Source of the DNA: Diprion similis
Lineage: Eukaryota; Arthropoda; Insecta; Hymenoptera; Diprionidae
Length of the DNA: 64,000 nt
Direction: 5' to 3'
NCBI RefSeq assembly: GCF_021155765.1
Contig: NC_060106.1
Coordinates: 21,168,031 to 21,232,030, forward strand
Under the pieces are notes generated by a model that made no database searches, was not told where the DNA came from, and worked only from the letters and a program-made list of their open reading frames with translations. Below, piece by piece: positions 24,574-35,414 of the stretch; the stretch's first letter is position 1; every line of letters begins with the position of its first letter. The position numbers and the translations under genes were made by a program.

Positions 24574-25201
24574 AATAATGTATGTATAACTGACATGTTA
24601 TTGGCAGCGTTTTATCGCATCTGCCGCAACATTTCGTGCGTTATTACATCCTGTGCACAGTTATTGGCACCAGTTTATCGCATCTGCAGCAAAATTTCGT
24701 GTACGTTATTACATCCTGTGAAAATTAAATGCACGGCATTTTATCCCGGAATGCCAATTAATGCCAAAGTTTAAATATAAACTTATATGAGTAGTAATAA
24801 TAATTGTTATTATTCTGTACATTATTTATATATTGCAGAGAGATAGAGAGTGAAAGAGTGACAATAAAAAATAATTTCGGCACGTGAAGTCGTGAACTGA
24901 CCACAGTTTGCATGCTAATAATAGGGAAAAAAAAAAACTTTTAATCATATTATATATTTATTATACTATGCAGTTTGTTTTCAACTTCTTAATTCTTCAT
25001 ATTTTCATAGATAAGTAGATAACAGAAGAGTCGTGACGTGTTTAAAAGAAAGAAAAATCGATCGGACTAATTCGATTAAAAATATCGAAGATTTTTCACT
25101 GCGGAATAATATCAAATATGATATATATATATATATAAAAATGAAGAAAGTTTCATTTTAAAATCGCAGGGACTTCCCGACTTGTATGACTTCGAAACCT
25201 C

Positions 25202-25237
<36 letters not shown>

Positions 25238-28200
25238 GCATCGTTGCATATCGATACAACACCAGCTGTAAATAACATAAAAAAATTTCTACGCTAGTAA
25301 AGTTTCACACTGTCAGGAGAAATGGTCAGGAATAAAAATAAAAATTGGTTTTAAAATTGCAGAGCCTCGTGTATAAAATTGCTTTCAATGTTGAACACCG
25401 GAATTATACAATAAATAATAAACTGTTTGTGAGAGGAAAAGATGGGTTATAGACAACGTAATGTAATCTTGCAGCTAGACTGTATACGTATAAGATTGGA
25501 TATACTTATTGGATTGTCCAGCTGCTAAAGGGATTATTTAACGGCAATTAGGTGAAGCAGGTTCACCTTGAGGCTAGGCAATTGCGTAAAGAATAAAAGA
25601 TAGAGAAGAGAAAAAGAAACAACACGTAGAATGAATTGTCGAAAATATTTGTCGAAATTTAATTTGAAAAAAGCCTCGACTAGTGAGAAAAATTAAGAGA
25701 ATCTTGTGTTCTTCGTTTTTATCTTCTTCCCTTCCAAACTCGTAAACACAAGAGAGAGAAAAGAAAAAGAGAGAAATTTATCGTTATACTCACATATTCG
25801 AAACGGTCTTTGCACAGCTGACTGAGGAGGCTCAAAAATCCAAGAGCCGTAAACCAGGCGCACCAAAGGACGACTTCGTCCATGTACTGTACGTTGAGTA
25901 CACCAAAAACGAATATGAACTTGTAGAAAACGAAGTTCCAAAATTTATCCTTAAGGTGTTGTCGCTCGGAAACTCGAAGCTCGCCAAAAACCAATTTCTG
26001 AATTGATTTACCGACGAGTATCAAAACGCAATACGCCATGTTTATCAGCGTCTGTAAAGCAGAAGAAAGAAGAAACATACTTTAGTCATTTTCACAATAA
26101 AAACTTCGAGATATTTTATTTATTTAAAAAAATTTTTACCCCAGCTTTTACGTTCTATAACTCATTAAATATGATCGATCAAAATATGATCAAAGTGTCA
26201 TTTTGTAGGGAATTGAAGTCTTTTTCAAATTCGTATCGTTGCGTGTAATACATCGATTTCTGTGAATCATGATATAAACGCAGTGAAAAAGATAAATAAA
26301 TAAATAAATGGAACAAATAAAATACAAGAATAAATAGACCGTGCAAAATAAAGAATATAGAGTAAAAATTGAACTTGGTTTTTTGTTTTTTTTTTTGCTC
26401 CTAAATCACACCGCCCGCGAATAGACACCAACGAAAAATATCATCTGCATAATTGCGAGTTGCAGGGGTCGGAGGTTCCACACAATGAACGCGTCTCGAT
26501 TGAAATCAATCTATTGAATTACACCAATGCCGTTCACTGCACCGTTTATACGATAAAGGACTTGTACCAAGTACGGTAACGTATACATCAGCCGAATATA
26601 TATGTGCAAATTAATTAAACAAGGTTTACGATAATAATTACAAAGGCATTACACACAACCATTGAGGGTGAATGACCCCATCATAAACTTGTAATGGAAG
26701 AAACTTATTTTCAATGCGTGCCAATTGGAAAAAGTTAATTATTATACACGCCATGATTTAAATAACAAGACGTCGTTATTCGCAAGAATTTTTTTCTTCT
26801 CCACAATTTTATACCTACAGAAGAAAAAAGAACGAAAAGAAATTTCATTCAATTTTTATCTATATACGATTGGATGAATTTAAATTTTTACAAACTGTCG
26901 CGTTTTACGTACACAGAGAAATTATTACGCGAAATGAAGAAAAGAATAGAAGAAGAATAGGGGAAAAAAAAAAAAAAAACTTTTTCAACTAATGGGAATG
27001 AAAATTTGTCGAAGGGTGAATGATTTTTTGTAAATTGAATTTGAAAAGAAAGATATTATTATTATAACACCTACCTACAAAATGTCGAAACAACTATTTT
27101 CATAATTATCATATGTTTTGAAAAAAAAATTTCATGTGTATATACATATATCTTACATTATACTGTCAGTGTGTAAAAAGAAAATAATTTCTCTTCTCAT
27201 ACTTTTTATTTCGTGTGAATGACCTCCGTACAGTTTCGCCGAAAAAGGTGTTCAGACAAAACAGTAAAAAAACATTTCCAAACAGACTGCATCAGGCATA
27301 ATAATTTAGTTCGTTCATACTACACTGTATACGTTATAAAACGGTATAATGGTAACTCATATTCGCACGTAAATTGCGTAATAACAAGTAATCGCTGAAA
27401 TTACTTTACATATCTTGTTGTGATGAGAATACGCGCATTTTCCCACGCAAATTTCACATATACATATATGCATGTGGAAACCATACATTTATTCTCATTC
27501 CTACCTAACCTAACCTAACCTAACCTAACCTAACCTAACCTAACCTAACATTCATTCCCATTTGCAAAAAGATATACGCAATATTATAACTGTACAGTTT
27601 ATTTATACATGTATATAATTATTTTGCAATTTTCAACGCCGTATTAAACTTTTTCCTTAAGATCACGTGGTACTCCTACCCTTACCGACCGAGCAAACTC
27701 GCGCGTTTCCTTTCTGTATTAAATAAACAAACGAACGGAAAGAAGTGAAATTTCGAGGGTTACTCATACCCGGAAAATCGTGAAAAAGAAATCTGTGGTT
27801 TTTCGACACACTGTTTTCATGCAATATTGATTCGTCGCTAGACGATAACTAGGAATTAAAATAATTCCGTGAAATTTGACCCGTTTCCGTCCGTTTGCTT
27901 GTTTAATACAGGAAAAAAAAGAGCGAGTTTGCTCGGTCGGTAAAGGTAGAATTACTACATGACCTTAACATCATTTTTGTTCCACCTACTCCGGAGTATT
28001 GTATTGACTCATCGCTTACACACTTGTTAATTATAATTAATTATTATCGGTGTTTCTTCATTCGTGTAATCGTTTATTCATTAATTCATTCATTAGATTT
28101 ATTCATTCGTGCTTACTATTATCGTTGCTATTGTTGTTATTATTACAGGTCTCTGTAAGGCAAATGATTAATAGAAAAAAAAAAAAAATTAAAACATAAA

Positions 28201-30571
28201 CAAATAAAAATTACATACGAATGATACGATATATTACACTGCGTTTCGTTACTTTGAATGCAAAAAGAATTGAGACAAGAAATCAATGTCGAAAAAAAAA
28301 AAATCGTTACAAGGTCTGAATCACCGCCACCGCATGGTCATACATACACAGGTAATATACGTCACGTATAAAATCGATGAGTCAATTTTGCAGTTCCGAA
28401 TCCGTTGATTATAAATGAGTAAACAAGTATAGTGAACACAGGTATAAGGTACACACATACATACAAGCCGTTTTTATGTCCGTGTTGATGAGGCAGAAGA
28501 TGCTAATGCAAAATGACGAGAATAGCTAAAGCGATTTCGTCGCAGGCAGGGATTTCCGGAGCCGGTGAAAAATAGTAGTCGTTCGTTTACATTTTTTTTT
28601 TACATAAATTTACAAATGAGGATGTACAATTATACATACATACAAAATGAATTATTCATTATATTTAAATTTGTGTATATATGTGCTTAGCTAAAGAGAT
28701 AATAAAGATCTCGCTTCAAGAAATGAAAACTTTCTTATTGATAGATATAAACGTGATAAAAGAAACAAAGTTTTATTATTGGACGCGTATAAATTGATGA
28801 ATATTTGCAAAAGTCTTAAGAATTTATTAATCTTGACGTAACAACTGTTCTGGCGAAAAAAATATTTTTCAGTATCGACGATTTGTTATATATATTTATT
28901 TCTTTTATTATACATGCAAGTAAAAGCATTTTAATAATTAATTATAATTAATTCGTTGAGTATATATCTATATGTATGTATAGTTATATATGCAATAATA
29001 CAAAGTGTACAATTCATTCTTATGCAATATGAATTGTCGTAAGTTGGTTATTACATTCGAGAGGCTTCGATCGTTCGTTACAGTAACATTATATATGGAG
29101 CATTCCAAGTGAAATCAAGGAGTCATTTCCCTCGGGTAATCAGATTTTTTTTTTTTTTTACATTGATTCCGCTTCAAAAAAAGTCCAATTTTTTGTAAAA
29201 ACTTTCTCGCTCCTCATTCGTGTATAAACGCAACGATCGTTGTTGCGTCAAAAAAAAAAAAAAGGACAGAAAAAAAAACATTTTTACATTTTAAAAAAGT
29301 TACGCAAGAATCTAATGATGACCTGATAGAAACGACTCCTCGATTTCACTTGGAATGCATCATACATATCTAACTGAAGCGTTCAAAAATTTATCTGGCC
29401 GTTTTTAAAACGTTTACACAACCAACTAACGTTCACCCGGAAGAGGAGTTGAAGAGAAAAAATAAAAAAAAAAATGAAAAAAAAAGTAAATAAAGGTACG
29501 GTTACACGCTGAATATAATAATAAACTAATACGAAAATTGTAATAATAATATGACTAGTTAGCCAGCTGGAAGGTTAAACGCTTTTTCTTTTTCGTAATT
29601 TCAATGTCGGATGGTCGTAGATCGGCTTTAAATATAAGAAAAACAAAAAAAAAAAAAAAAAAAACCACACACACACACATACCAAAAACTCTAATTTTTT
29701 CAGATTTTTATTTCAAGTCCTGAGACTCTCTGCTGGCGTTTTTTTTTTTTTTTTTTTTTTTGTCCCCCTCAATTATCAGAGAGAGAGAAAGAATTTTTTG
29801 ACTGATGATATAATTTTCAAATTCAATGTGTAACCGAGATTGAAAAGGTTGTTGAGATAATGAAATAAATCCTGTTATATAAAAACACTGACAGTTAGAA
29901 TGTGTAACAAATCAATCGTAAAATAAATTCTATTTGTATACGTACAATAATGATAATAACCCTTCTTCAATTTGGAATAATTATACGTAACGTAAAAAAA
30001 AAGAATTAAGAACTCACGAACTTAATATGACGAAATATTGTTGTAATAGATGATGAAACCGACAGTGACTAGGATAGATAATAATAATAACAGGTGCATC
30101 GAACAGAATGGCTGTGTATAACTGCGAATGAAATCGTATTACAAGCGAAACAGTTCCCAATATGCAATTGATATATATATTTATATAAAACGATAAATGA
30201 AACGTTCTTGTTAAATGACAATAACCATAACTTGTAATAATTTGAATAAATCAAAATTACATTTTCTAATAATAACAATACATTGCCTGAAATTTAACAA
30301 TAATAATGAATGATTGAGAAGAAAGAAAGAGAAAAGAAAAGAAAAAAATAAAACTATGTATTATTATACACAACGATAGGTATTAATCTTTCGAAGGATT
30401 ATTTTAGAAATTTCACCAAAATGTGAATAATTTATGAACACAAAATAAATATATATATATATTTTAACAAAAATATAATAGAAAGTAGCGAGAATGATCA
30501 AAGCCCCCATTTAATGTGTTACATAAGAGGTAAAACGGATTTGGTTAATATTCTTTAAACCGGGTATAGCG

Positions 30572-30617
<46 letters not shown>

Positions 30618-30903
30618 CGTTATGTAAACATTATATACCTATATATGTAACTGTTTTGCCGCGAGAAAAGTGTATCACTGGACCAAGGCTGCTGCTGCGG
30701 TTCTGTCCCGCATTATACATATATATACATATACACATATGTAAGTGTGTGTGTGTGTGTGTGTTTACAATATAATATGTACATAAAGCCATTTGACGAA
30801 ATTTTCTTCTTCTTTCCTTCTCTGCGTGTGAAAAAATATATATATTCTTGTTTGTAAAGGTGATTTTCAAAATGTGGATAGATGCTAATCACCGGGTACA
30901 CGG

Positions 30904-30941
<38 letters not shown>

Positions 30942-32460
30942 TAACAACAACCACAACAACGACAAGAACGAAAAAAATAAAAAATAAAACAAAATAAAAT
31001 GAAATCAACAACAAACACAACAGCAACAACAATAATTGAAATAATAATAATAATAATACTATACTGCAGCGCTAAATACTCGAAAGAGTACCTACTTTAA
31101 CATTTTTTCTTTCCCTCGATAACAAATCCTTAGCTTAAAGTCAATGAATTTACAGCAAATATTGATATTAAGATGATGTTATGTTCAGTCTTTACCGACC
31201 GAGTATTATTATCCAACGCCTACGCAACACAACTGTTGTGAGCCAAACACAAATATTGAAAAAAATATTTTCTCTTCGCGCAACGATAATGGCGATTTAT
31301 TAGGTATAATTAAATTACCACTTATATGTACGGTAGATTTACATTTTCTGGCTTTGTCCTCGGGTAAAACAGAATGAAAAGTTGTTGACTAGAGTTTGTT
31401 TTCAACAATTTCGTCGGCATTGAATGTTTTACATGAGCGATTCGTAAGGTTAACTGAGCTAAAGAAAATCGATTATATTATCGGGTCCAAAACAATAATC
31501 GAACACAAATCGATTGAATAGGTAAAAATTAATCAATTTATCGATTAATTCCTTTGTTTTTTAAACTGTGCATTCGAAACCAGATTTTCATAAATTCCAA
31601 TACGTATAAGCCCTTAATAACGGTAAAATTTGTTGATAATTTAGAATTTCATTGAAAATATTTCTCAATTTCAAGGGAGTACAAAAAAAAAAATAAAAAA
31701 AAATAATTGAAGAATACTAATCGAGCCGATCGATTAATCGAATTTGTAAAATAATCGATTGTAATCGATTATTCGATTAAAATAGAATCAATTATTTTCT
31801 TTCGTTCTCTATTCATAGGCTTTGGGAATAGACAAGTGATATCGTACTTGGTCGGCAAGTAAATATGTATAATGTATGTATGCACTGGCTATTTCAACGA
31901 AACTACGTATATCATTCGTCGAGAATGTTTGTTGCCAACAACGTTGCATGATAATCGTCGCTACAATAATCATAATAATAATCATAATAATAACAATAAT
32001 AATAATAATAAAATAAGAAGAAGAAGAAGAAACAACAGACCCGATAAATACCAGTAAGACAGAGAATTGCGTTGCGTCACAACAATTCAATCTCATTCTC
32101 ATTCTCATTCTCATTCTCAGCTCCTCTCATGCACGCTCTGTGTATGTAAAATTTGGCACAGACCGTACATTGCAGCAGCAGAGACACAAAAAGTGTGATA
32201 AGACAAATGTTGAGGCTCGCATGCAAAACATATGATACTTATTGTTAGAGGCGAGTGCAAAATTTCTGCAGTGTGTGTATAAGGGAGGAATAAATCGACG
32301 TAAGATTTACCCACCGATTGTCTACGTGTACATGCAGTTGTGTCTTCCTATCGTGTTATAAGGAGCCGAATGACGTAAGCGAATCACTGCTGCAGGAGTT
32401 GCGCAGAATTGGAATTTCGAAGAAACCCCAAAACAATCTCTCTACACGTACATACTATAT

Positions 32461-32500
<40 letters not shown>

Positions 32501-35088
32501 TGTAACATTATTACATACCAACCTATTTTACTTCCGGATTTTCCGCTGCTCTCTCTGTCTCTATATATATATATATATATATATATGGGGCATTCCACGT
32601 CAAATTAGGAGCTTATGTACTTCACCCCCTTCGATTCTGACCATTTTTTAGTAGGTACAAGGTTCTCACCGACCCAAAATGAATCTCGAATATTTTTTTT
32701 TTTTCAGATTTTCTTTAGCCACTCATGAAATTTGTATGATAAAATTGCAAAAACGAATTACGAAGAGGTCGTTGTCAAAAATCGTTGAAAAATTCACCCC
32801 GATTCTATGATTCAATATGTTCAATGTTCACATACAATATGGTACGTAGATATATTATACTTATGGCATTCGTAGTTGCATTCGCGATATTTATATACCG
32901 TTTACAATGTACATACGTACACAGGTTCGTTGATATACCTTCTTACCTACTATGTATTATATATATATATATATATATGTATAGTTGGTATGTTCCGGGT
33001 GTCGCAATGACGCAATGTACCAAATACCTTCTTTCTCTCTCTGGTTGGCGCGCACGTTATACCTACGTACATACGTCATCCAAGTATGTCAGATCCACCA
33101 AATTTTTCTCAACAACATGTTTGTGCGTACAATGTAGGTGCACATGTGCACACGTGTGTTTCAGCAAGGCGCGATAATGATCGTCTGGCTAGTTTGAGTT
33201 TTGTCTCTGGCTATGATGCGTGGTCACTTTGTTCATGTGCATATACATGCATACATAGATCGTGTCGTATGTATGCGGAAGAAGCAATTTCGTTCAATGT
33301 ATAGCATCATCCGCACGAAGTTTGAGAAACAAAATTTGAAAAAATCCTTCCAGCACTGGTTGAAAAATAAAATATAATAATAAAAAACGATTGTCAAACG
33401 AGACAAACGAGAAATTTTTTTTATTTATCACGTGATTGCTGTGCGATTTTAGGAAATTATGAATGTATCTACGTTGCGCAATTCTTCTTCTCTTTCATTG
33501 ACAATGAGAATGTGATCACATGTTTGATTTGCATAGAAAATATTAATTCTTCATCGGAATGATTAAACAGGCAGAAACGGGTATCAAGACTCCCATTAAC
33601 AACGTGATCGGCAGTTTAATTACAATTACATGTGTATGTTCAAGTTAACGTGCAATCCTTTCGGATTTAACGATTTTTTTTTTTTTTTTGTTGTAAGGAT
33701 ATATATATATATGTATATATGGCACAGGCCGAAAAGACGTGTGAAAACCGACATTATAGTTTGAAAGTGAAATTCTACCTAAGTCAGATTTGAATTTGAA
33801 TAAACAAAGGTTTCTCTGTGATCCGAAACAGAATATTGAAGCACAGAATTTCAACTTTGAACTGATAGTTAGCTAGGTATCGATAACTTGAAAGAAATCT
33901 AAATTACTTATCCAATTGTGATAAAGAATATATAGCTTGTAAGTGAATTCTTCACAATTGGTCTGATTGCGAGTCAGACTTTGGATAACAATGACGTATT
34001 TCTCTTGCCGAGTATAATAATATTATCATGTGTAACTTGTGACAACTGTAAATGATATCGGATTTTTCGATCGACCGAATAACTGAAGTAGAAAAAATAA
34101 TCCACCCCGGCCACGACAATGAGTCGTGGGAAATTGATTTTTGATATCGATGCGTTTTCCGAAAAACTCGTCACGTTCGTTTCATCACTTTATGACTCTC
34201 CGAGATTCATTGAACCGTAAAAAAAAAAAAAGAGCATTAGAGAAAAATCGACTCTTCTTTCAAAGTTTTAAATATAGTAACTTAACATCACGGTGACATT
34301 ATTCATGGCCATTTTTTTTGCGTTCCAGGTTACCGAGCAATTCAATCTCCGTTGATTATCATTCCTGTTTTACAATTTTATCTCGCACTTTGCAGGAACT
34401 TCCTTAACGAGGCTGATTGTACAGTTAATAAGGTCAACATGACGAAACGAAACATCAGATAGTAGAAATTCTCATTATTTTATAATGTAGAATGATTTCC
34501 GATGAGTAGGTTTTTCAAAATATGAGTAAATTTCGTTCGTTACGATTTCATACAATTTCATACAATCATAGAAGTTCAAGGTGACGATTTCACCTAATAA
34601 TCCATCGTTACAGTGACGTTAGCAACTCCAACCTCGTCTTTCTTGCCGATATAAGACTGGACTTGATCATCAGGCTGAAGTCAGTAACGTTAACGTTGGG
34701 CAATTTAAAAATCACTTTCAAGGAAATGACTTTTACAAATATATAGATATATAAGTATGTTTAGTTTTATTCATCACGGTTTATCAAAAATTTTCTTAAA
34801 CATCCATCGTTACAGTATCGTTCCTAACTTCATCCCCATACTCAAAACGAGATTAAAATTAATAAACGTTATCGTAACGAAACATCGGTAAACAAATCAT
34901 TACTTTCTTATTTCTACAACGATTTTCAAAGAACTAAAATTACAAAATATGAACATATATTTTCACGTTTATAAATATATAACTGTTTACCGAATTTCAA
35001 ACAGTTCCAAAATCGCGAAGTAACGCTTTTTCCTAACGAAATAAATCGTCGCGAAAACGTTTCAAACTTCACACGATGGAAAGAAGAG

Positions 35089-35130
<42 letters not shown>

Positions 35131-35414
35131 GGAGGGTGTTCACTCACCCATATGCATCCCGGCTCCTGAACCATGCAGGCGAAGAGTTCCCTCATGTGAA
35201 CACCAAGGGTTCGGGAATCAACGATGGCCGATGCGTTGTTATCGGTGTTGTTTCCTCCAGCGACGACCAAGGAGTTCGGATGATTATTCCGCCATCCTGG
35301 ATCCTTGACGATCTGTGCAGCGTAATAAACCGAACAGGACAATATCGCGATGCTTATCGAGGTGTAAGCGCGTAGACTCGGGACCGGTAAACGGTCGAGA
35401 AAAACCATCGGCAT
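18096..35414 (-). CDS. AMFR: AMFR/gp78, ER-membrane RING-type E3 ubiquitin ligase (seven coding exons)
   Basis: The product is the ERAD ligase gp78, which sits in the ER membrane and passes ubiquitin to misfolded or regulated ER proteins. Exons on the minus strand are 35414-35148, 26051-25794, 23584-23429, 19708-19386, 19241-18854, 18645-18404 and 18312-18096, all with GT-AG junctions and matching phases. They total 1851 bp, or 616 residues (human 643). It begins MPMVFLDRLPVPSLRAYTS. Hydrophobic spans lie near 17-36, 92-112, 127-145, 148-167 and 189-215, with one or two more at 268-310. A RING-H2 spans 351-388 (C351, C354, C366, H368, H371, C374, C385, C388). An NHFFHFDGSRYVSWLPSFSV block follows, then a CUE domain at about 460-502 (LFPYYP...ILDSRL) and an E2-binding helix (G2BR-like) at about 557-585. 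The C-terminal VCP-interacting motif of the human protein is not seen. The start codon has CAAG before it. Confidence 0.97.
18404..18645 (-). CDS. AMFR: AMFR coding exon 6 (CUE domain)
   Basis: It encodes residues 465-544 plus two bases. The acceptor is CAATTTCAG|GTC and the donor GATAG|GTAAGC. The ubiquitin-binding CUE domain reads VQQLFPYYPRNVILEDL and IENILDSRLL; a T/P/E-rich disordered stretch follows. Confidence 0.96.
18854..19241 (-). CDS. AMFR: AMFR coding exon 5 (RING-H2)
   Basis: It encodes residues 335-464. The acceptor is CACCTCAG|C and the donor CAG|GTGAGA. All eight zinc ligands of a C3H2C3 RING are present: CAIC at 351-354, CGHLFHNSC at 366-374 and CPTC at 385-388. The exon ends in AMARQ at the first residues of the CUE domain. 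Confidence 0.98.
19386..19708 (-). CDS. AMFR: AMFR coding exon 4
   Basis: It encodes residues 228-334 plus two bases of codon 335. The acceptor is TTGTTTCAG|TGC and the donor CAAAA|GTAAGT. It contains VRTVHVMLRYAIHLYD, the last membrane hairpin (DFLHHVHMLLWSNIFLSMA) and QLRYLFHEIQRRI leading into the RING. Confidence 0.97.
19709..23428. other. AMFR intron 3 (3.7 kb)
   Basis: AT-rich intron with no other recognisable gene. It contains a 42-base A run (22553-22594), shorter A/T runs at about 22838-22853 and 22927-22940, and a TTA/ATT-rich stretch at about 23380-23418. Nothing else can be supported. Confidence 0.8.
23429..23584 (-). CDS. AMFR: AMFR coding exon 3
   Basis: It encodes residues 176-227 (156 bp, both ends phase 0). 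The acceptor is CAATTTTCAG|CTC and the donor GAG|GTGAGC. It reads LSFSPTTPGWSHVR, then a long hydrophobic span, and ends FAFMAAE. Confidence 0.97.
24144..24482 (+). mobile_element. Candidate non-autonomous Helitron
   Basis: It starts TCTGTATAAAACG after an A, and ends in GGAGCCGCGACGAGCTCCTAA followed by T. A short hairpin (GGAGC/GCTCC) runs directly into CTAA, and the A|T insertion context matches Helitron termini. The internal phrase GTCCGTATGTTCGCTTATAACTCG then AAACTGCTGAACTGATTTTGAT is typical of dispersed Helitron-like sequences in arthropods, from memory. The hairpin overlaps the terminal CTAA instead of lying about 10 bp upstream, so the call is tentative. Confidence 0.4.
24599..24722. 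repeat. Two-copy 62-bp tandem duplication
   Basis: TTATTGGCAGCGTTTTATCGCATC...CATCCTGTGCACAG is followed directly by TTATTGGCACCAGTTTATCGCATC...CATCCTGTGAAAA. The copies differ at about six positions. It lies in AMFR intron 2, just downstream of a TA microsatellite. Confidence 0.85.
25794..26051 (-). CDS. AMFR: AMFR coding exon 2
   Basis: It encodes residues 90-175 (258 bp, both ends phase 0). The acceptor is CTTTACAG|ACG and the donor TAT|GTGAGT. It carries the strongly conserved cytosolic loop RVSERQHLKDKFWNF and two or three membrane spans, ending QLCKDRFEY. Confidence 0.97.
27504..27548 (-). repeat. Interstitial telomere-type repeat, nine CCTAA (TTAGG on minus)
   Basis: Nine perfect head-to-tail CCTAA units occur between ATTCCTA and CATTCATTCC. 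TTAGG is the ancestral insect telomere repeat. Its position inside an AMFR intron makes it interstitial, not a chromosome end. Confidence 0.95.
27657..27968. mobile_element. TTAA-flanked foldback MITE, copy 1 (312 bp)
   Basis: It is bounded by TTAA on both sides. The arms of about 95 bp are inverted: the left reads GATCACGTGGTACTCCTACC, then TTACCGACCGAGCAAACTCG, and the right reads CGAGTTTGCTCGGTCGGTAA, then AGGTAGAATTACTACATGACC. The core shares TTACTCATACCCGGAAAATCG with copy 3. TTAA target duplication would suit piggyBac-type mobilisation, but the terminal bases are not decisive, so I leave the superfamily open. Confidence 0.85.
29100..29358. mobile_element. Foldback MITE with about 30-bp inverted ends (259 bp)
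   Basis: GCATTCCAAGTGAAATCAAG followed by GAGTCATTTC on the left pairs with GAAACGACTCCTCGATTTCACTTGGAATGC on the right, with about two mismatches. The interior is A/T-run rich and holds a small dyad, CAACGATCGTTG. No clean target duplication can be read. The end word is similar to the start of lone sequences at about 32586 (GGGGCATTCCACGTCAAATT) and 48125 (GGGGCGTTCCGTGCCAAAT), suggesting one diverged family. Confidence 0.75.
32586..32680 (+). mobile_element. Possible single-ended relative of the GCATTCC foldback family
   Basis: It starts GGGGCATTCCACGTCAAATT immediately after a TA microsatellite. No inverted partner end is visible within several hundred bases, so this is a truncated copy or a coincidence of a short motif. 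The right boundary is arbitrary. Confidence 0.3.
35148..35414 (-). CDS. AMFR: AMFR coding exon 1
   Basis: It encodes residues 1-89, ending in ...EPGCIW with the donor TGG|GTGAGT (phase 0). It holds the first membrane segment and a low-conservation luminal loop rich in N, T and S (GGNNTDNNASA). A 41-base poly(A) run in + orientation (35089-35129) lies 18 bp inside the following intron. Confidence 0.96.

Larger units (their letters stand above)
23585..25793. other. AMFR intron 2 (2.2 kb)
   Basis: The intron holds a G-rich run (about 23655-23679), a candidate Helitron (24144-24482), a TA microsatellite (about 24541-24570), a two-copy 62-bp tandem (24599-24722) and further TA tracts (about 25121-25136 and 25205-25236). 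No exon-like sequence is recognised. Confidence 0.8.
26052..35147. other. AMFR intron 1 (9.1 kb), repeat-rich
   Basis: The intron separates the exon for the first membrane segment from the rest. It contains the CCTAA block (27504-27548), a TTAA-flanked foldback element (27657-27968), a second foldback (29100-29358), several A/T runs, a long TA microsatellite (about 30573-30614), an AAT tract (about 30907-30938), TA tracts at about 32461-32495 and 32563-32586, a TCATTC hexamer run (about 32092-32120) and a 41-base A run beside exon 1. I recognise no nested gene. Confidence 0.8.
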
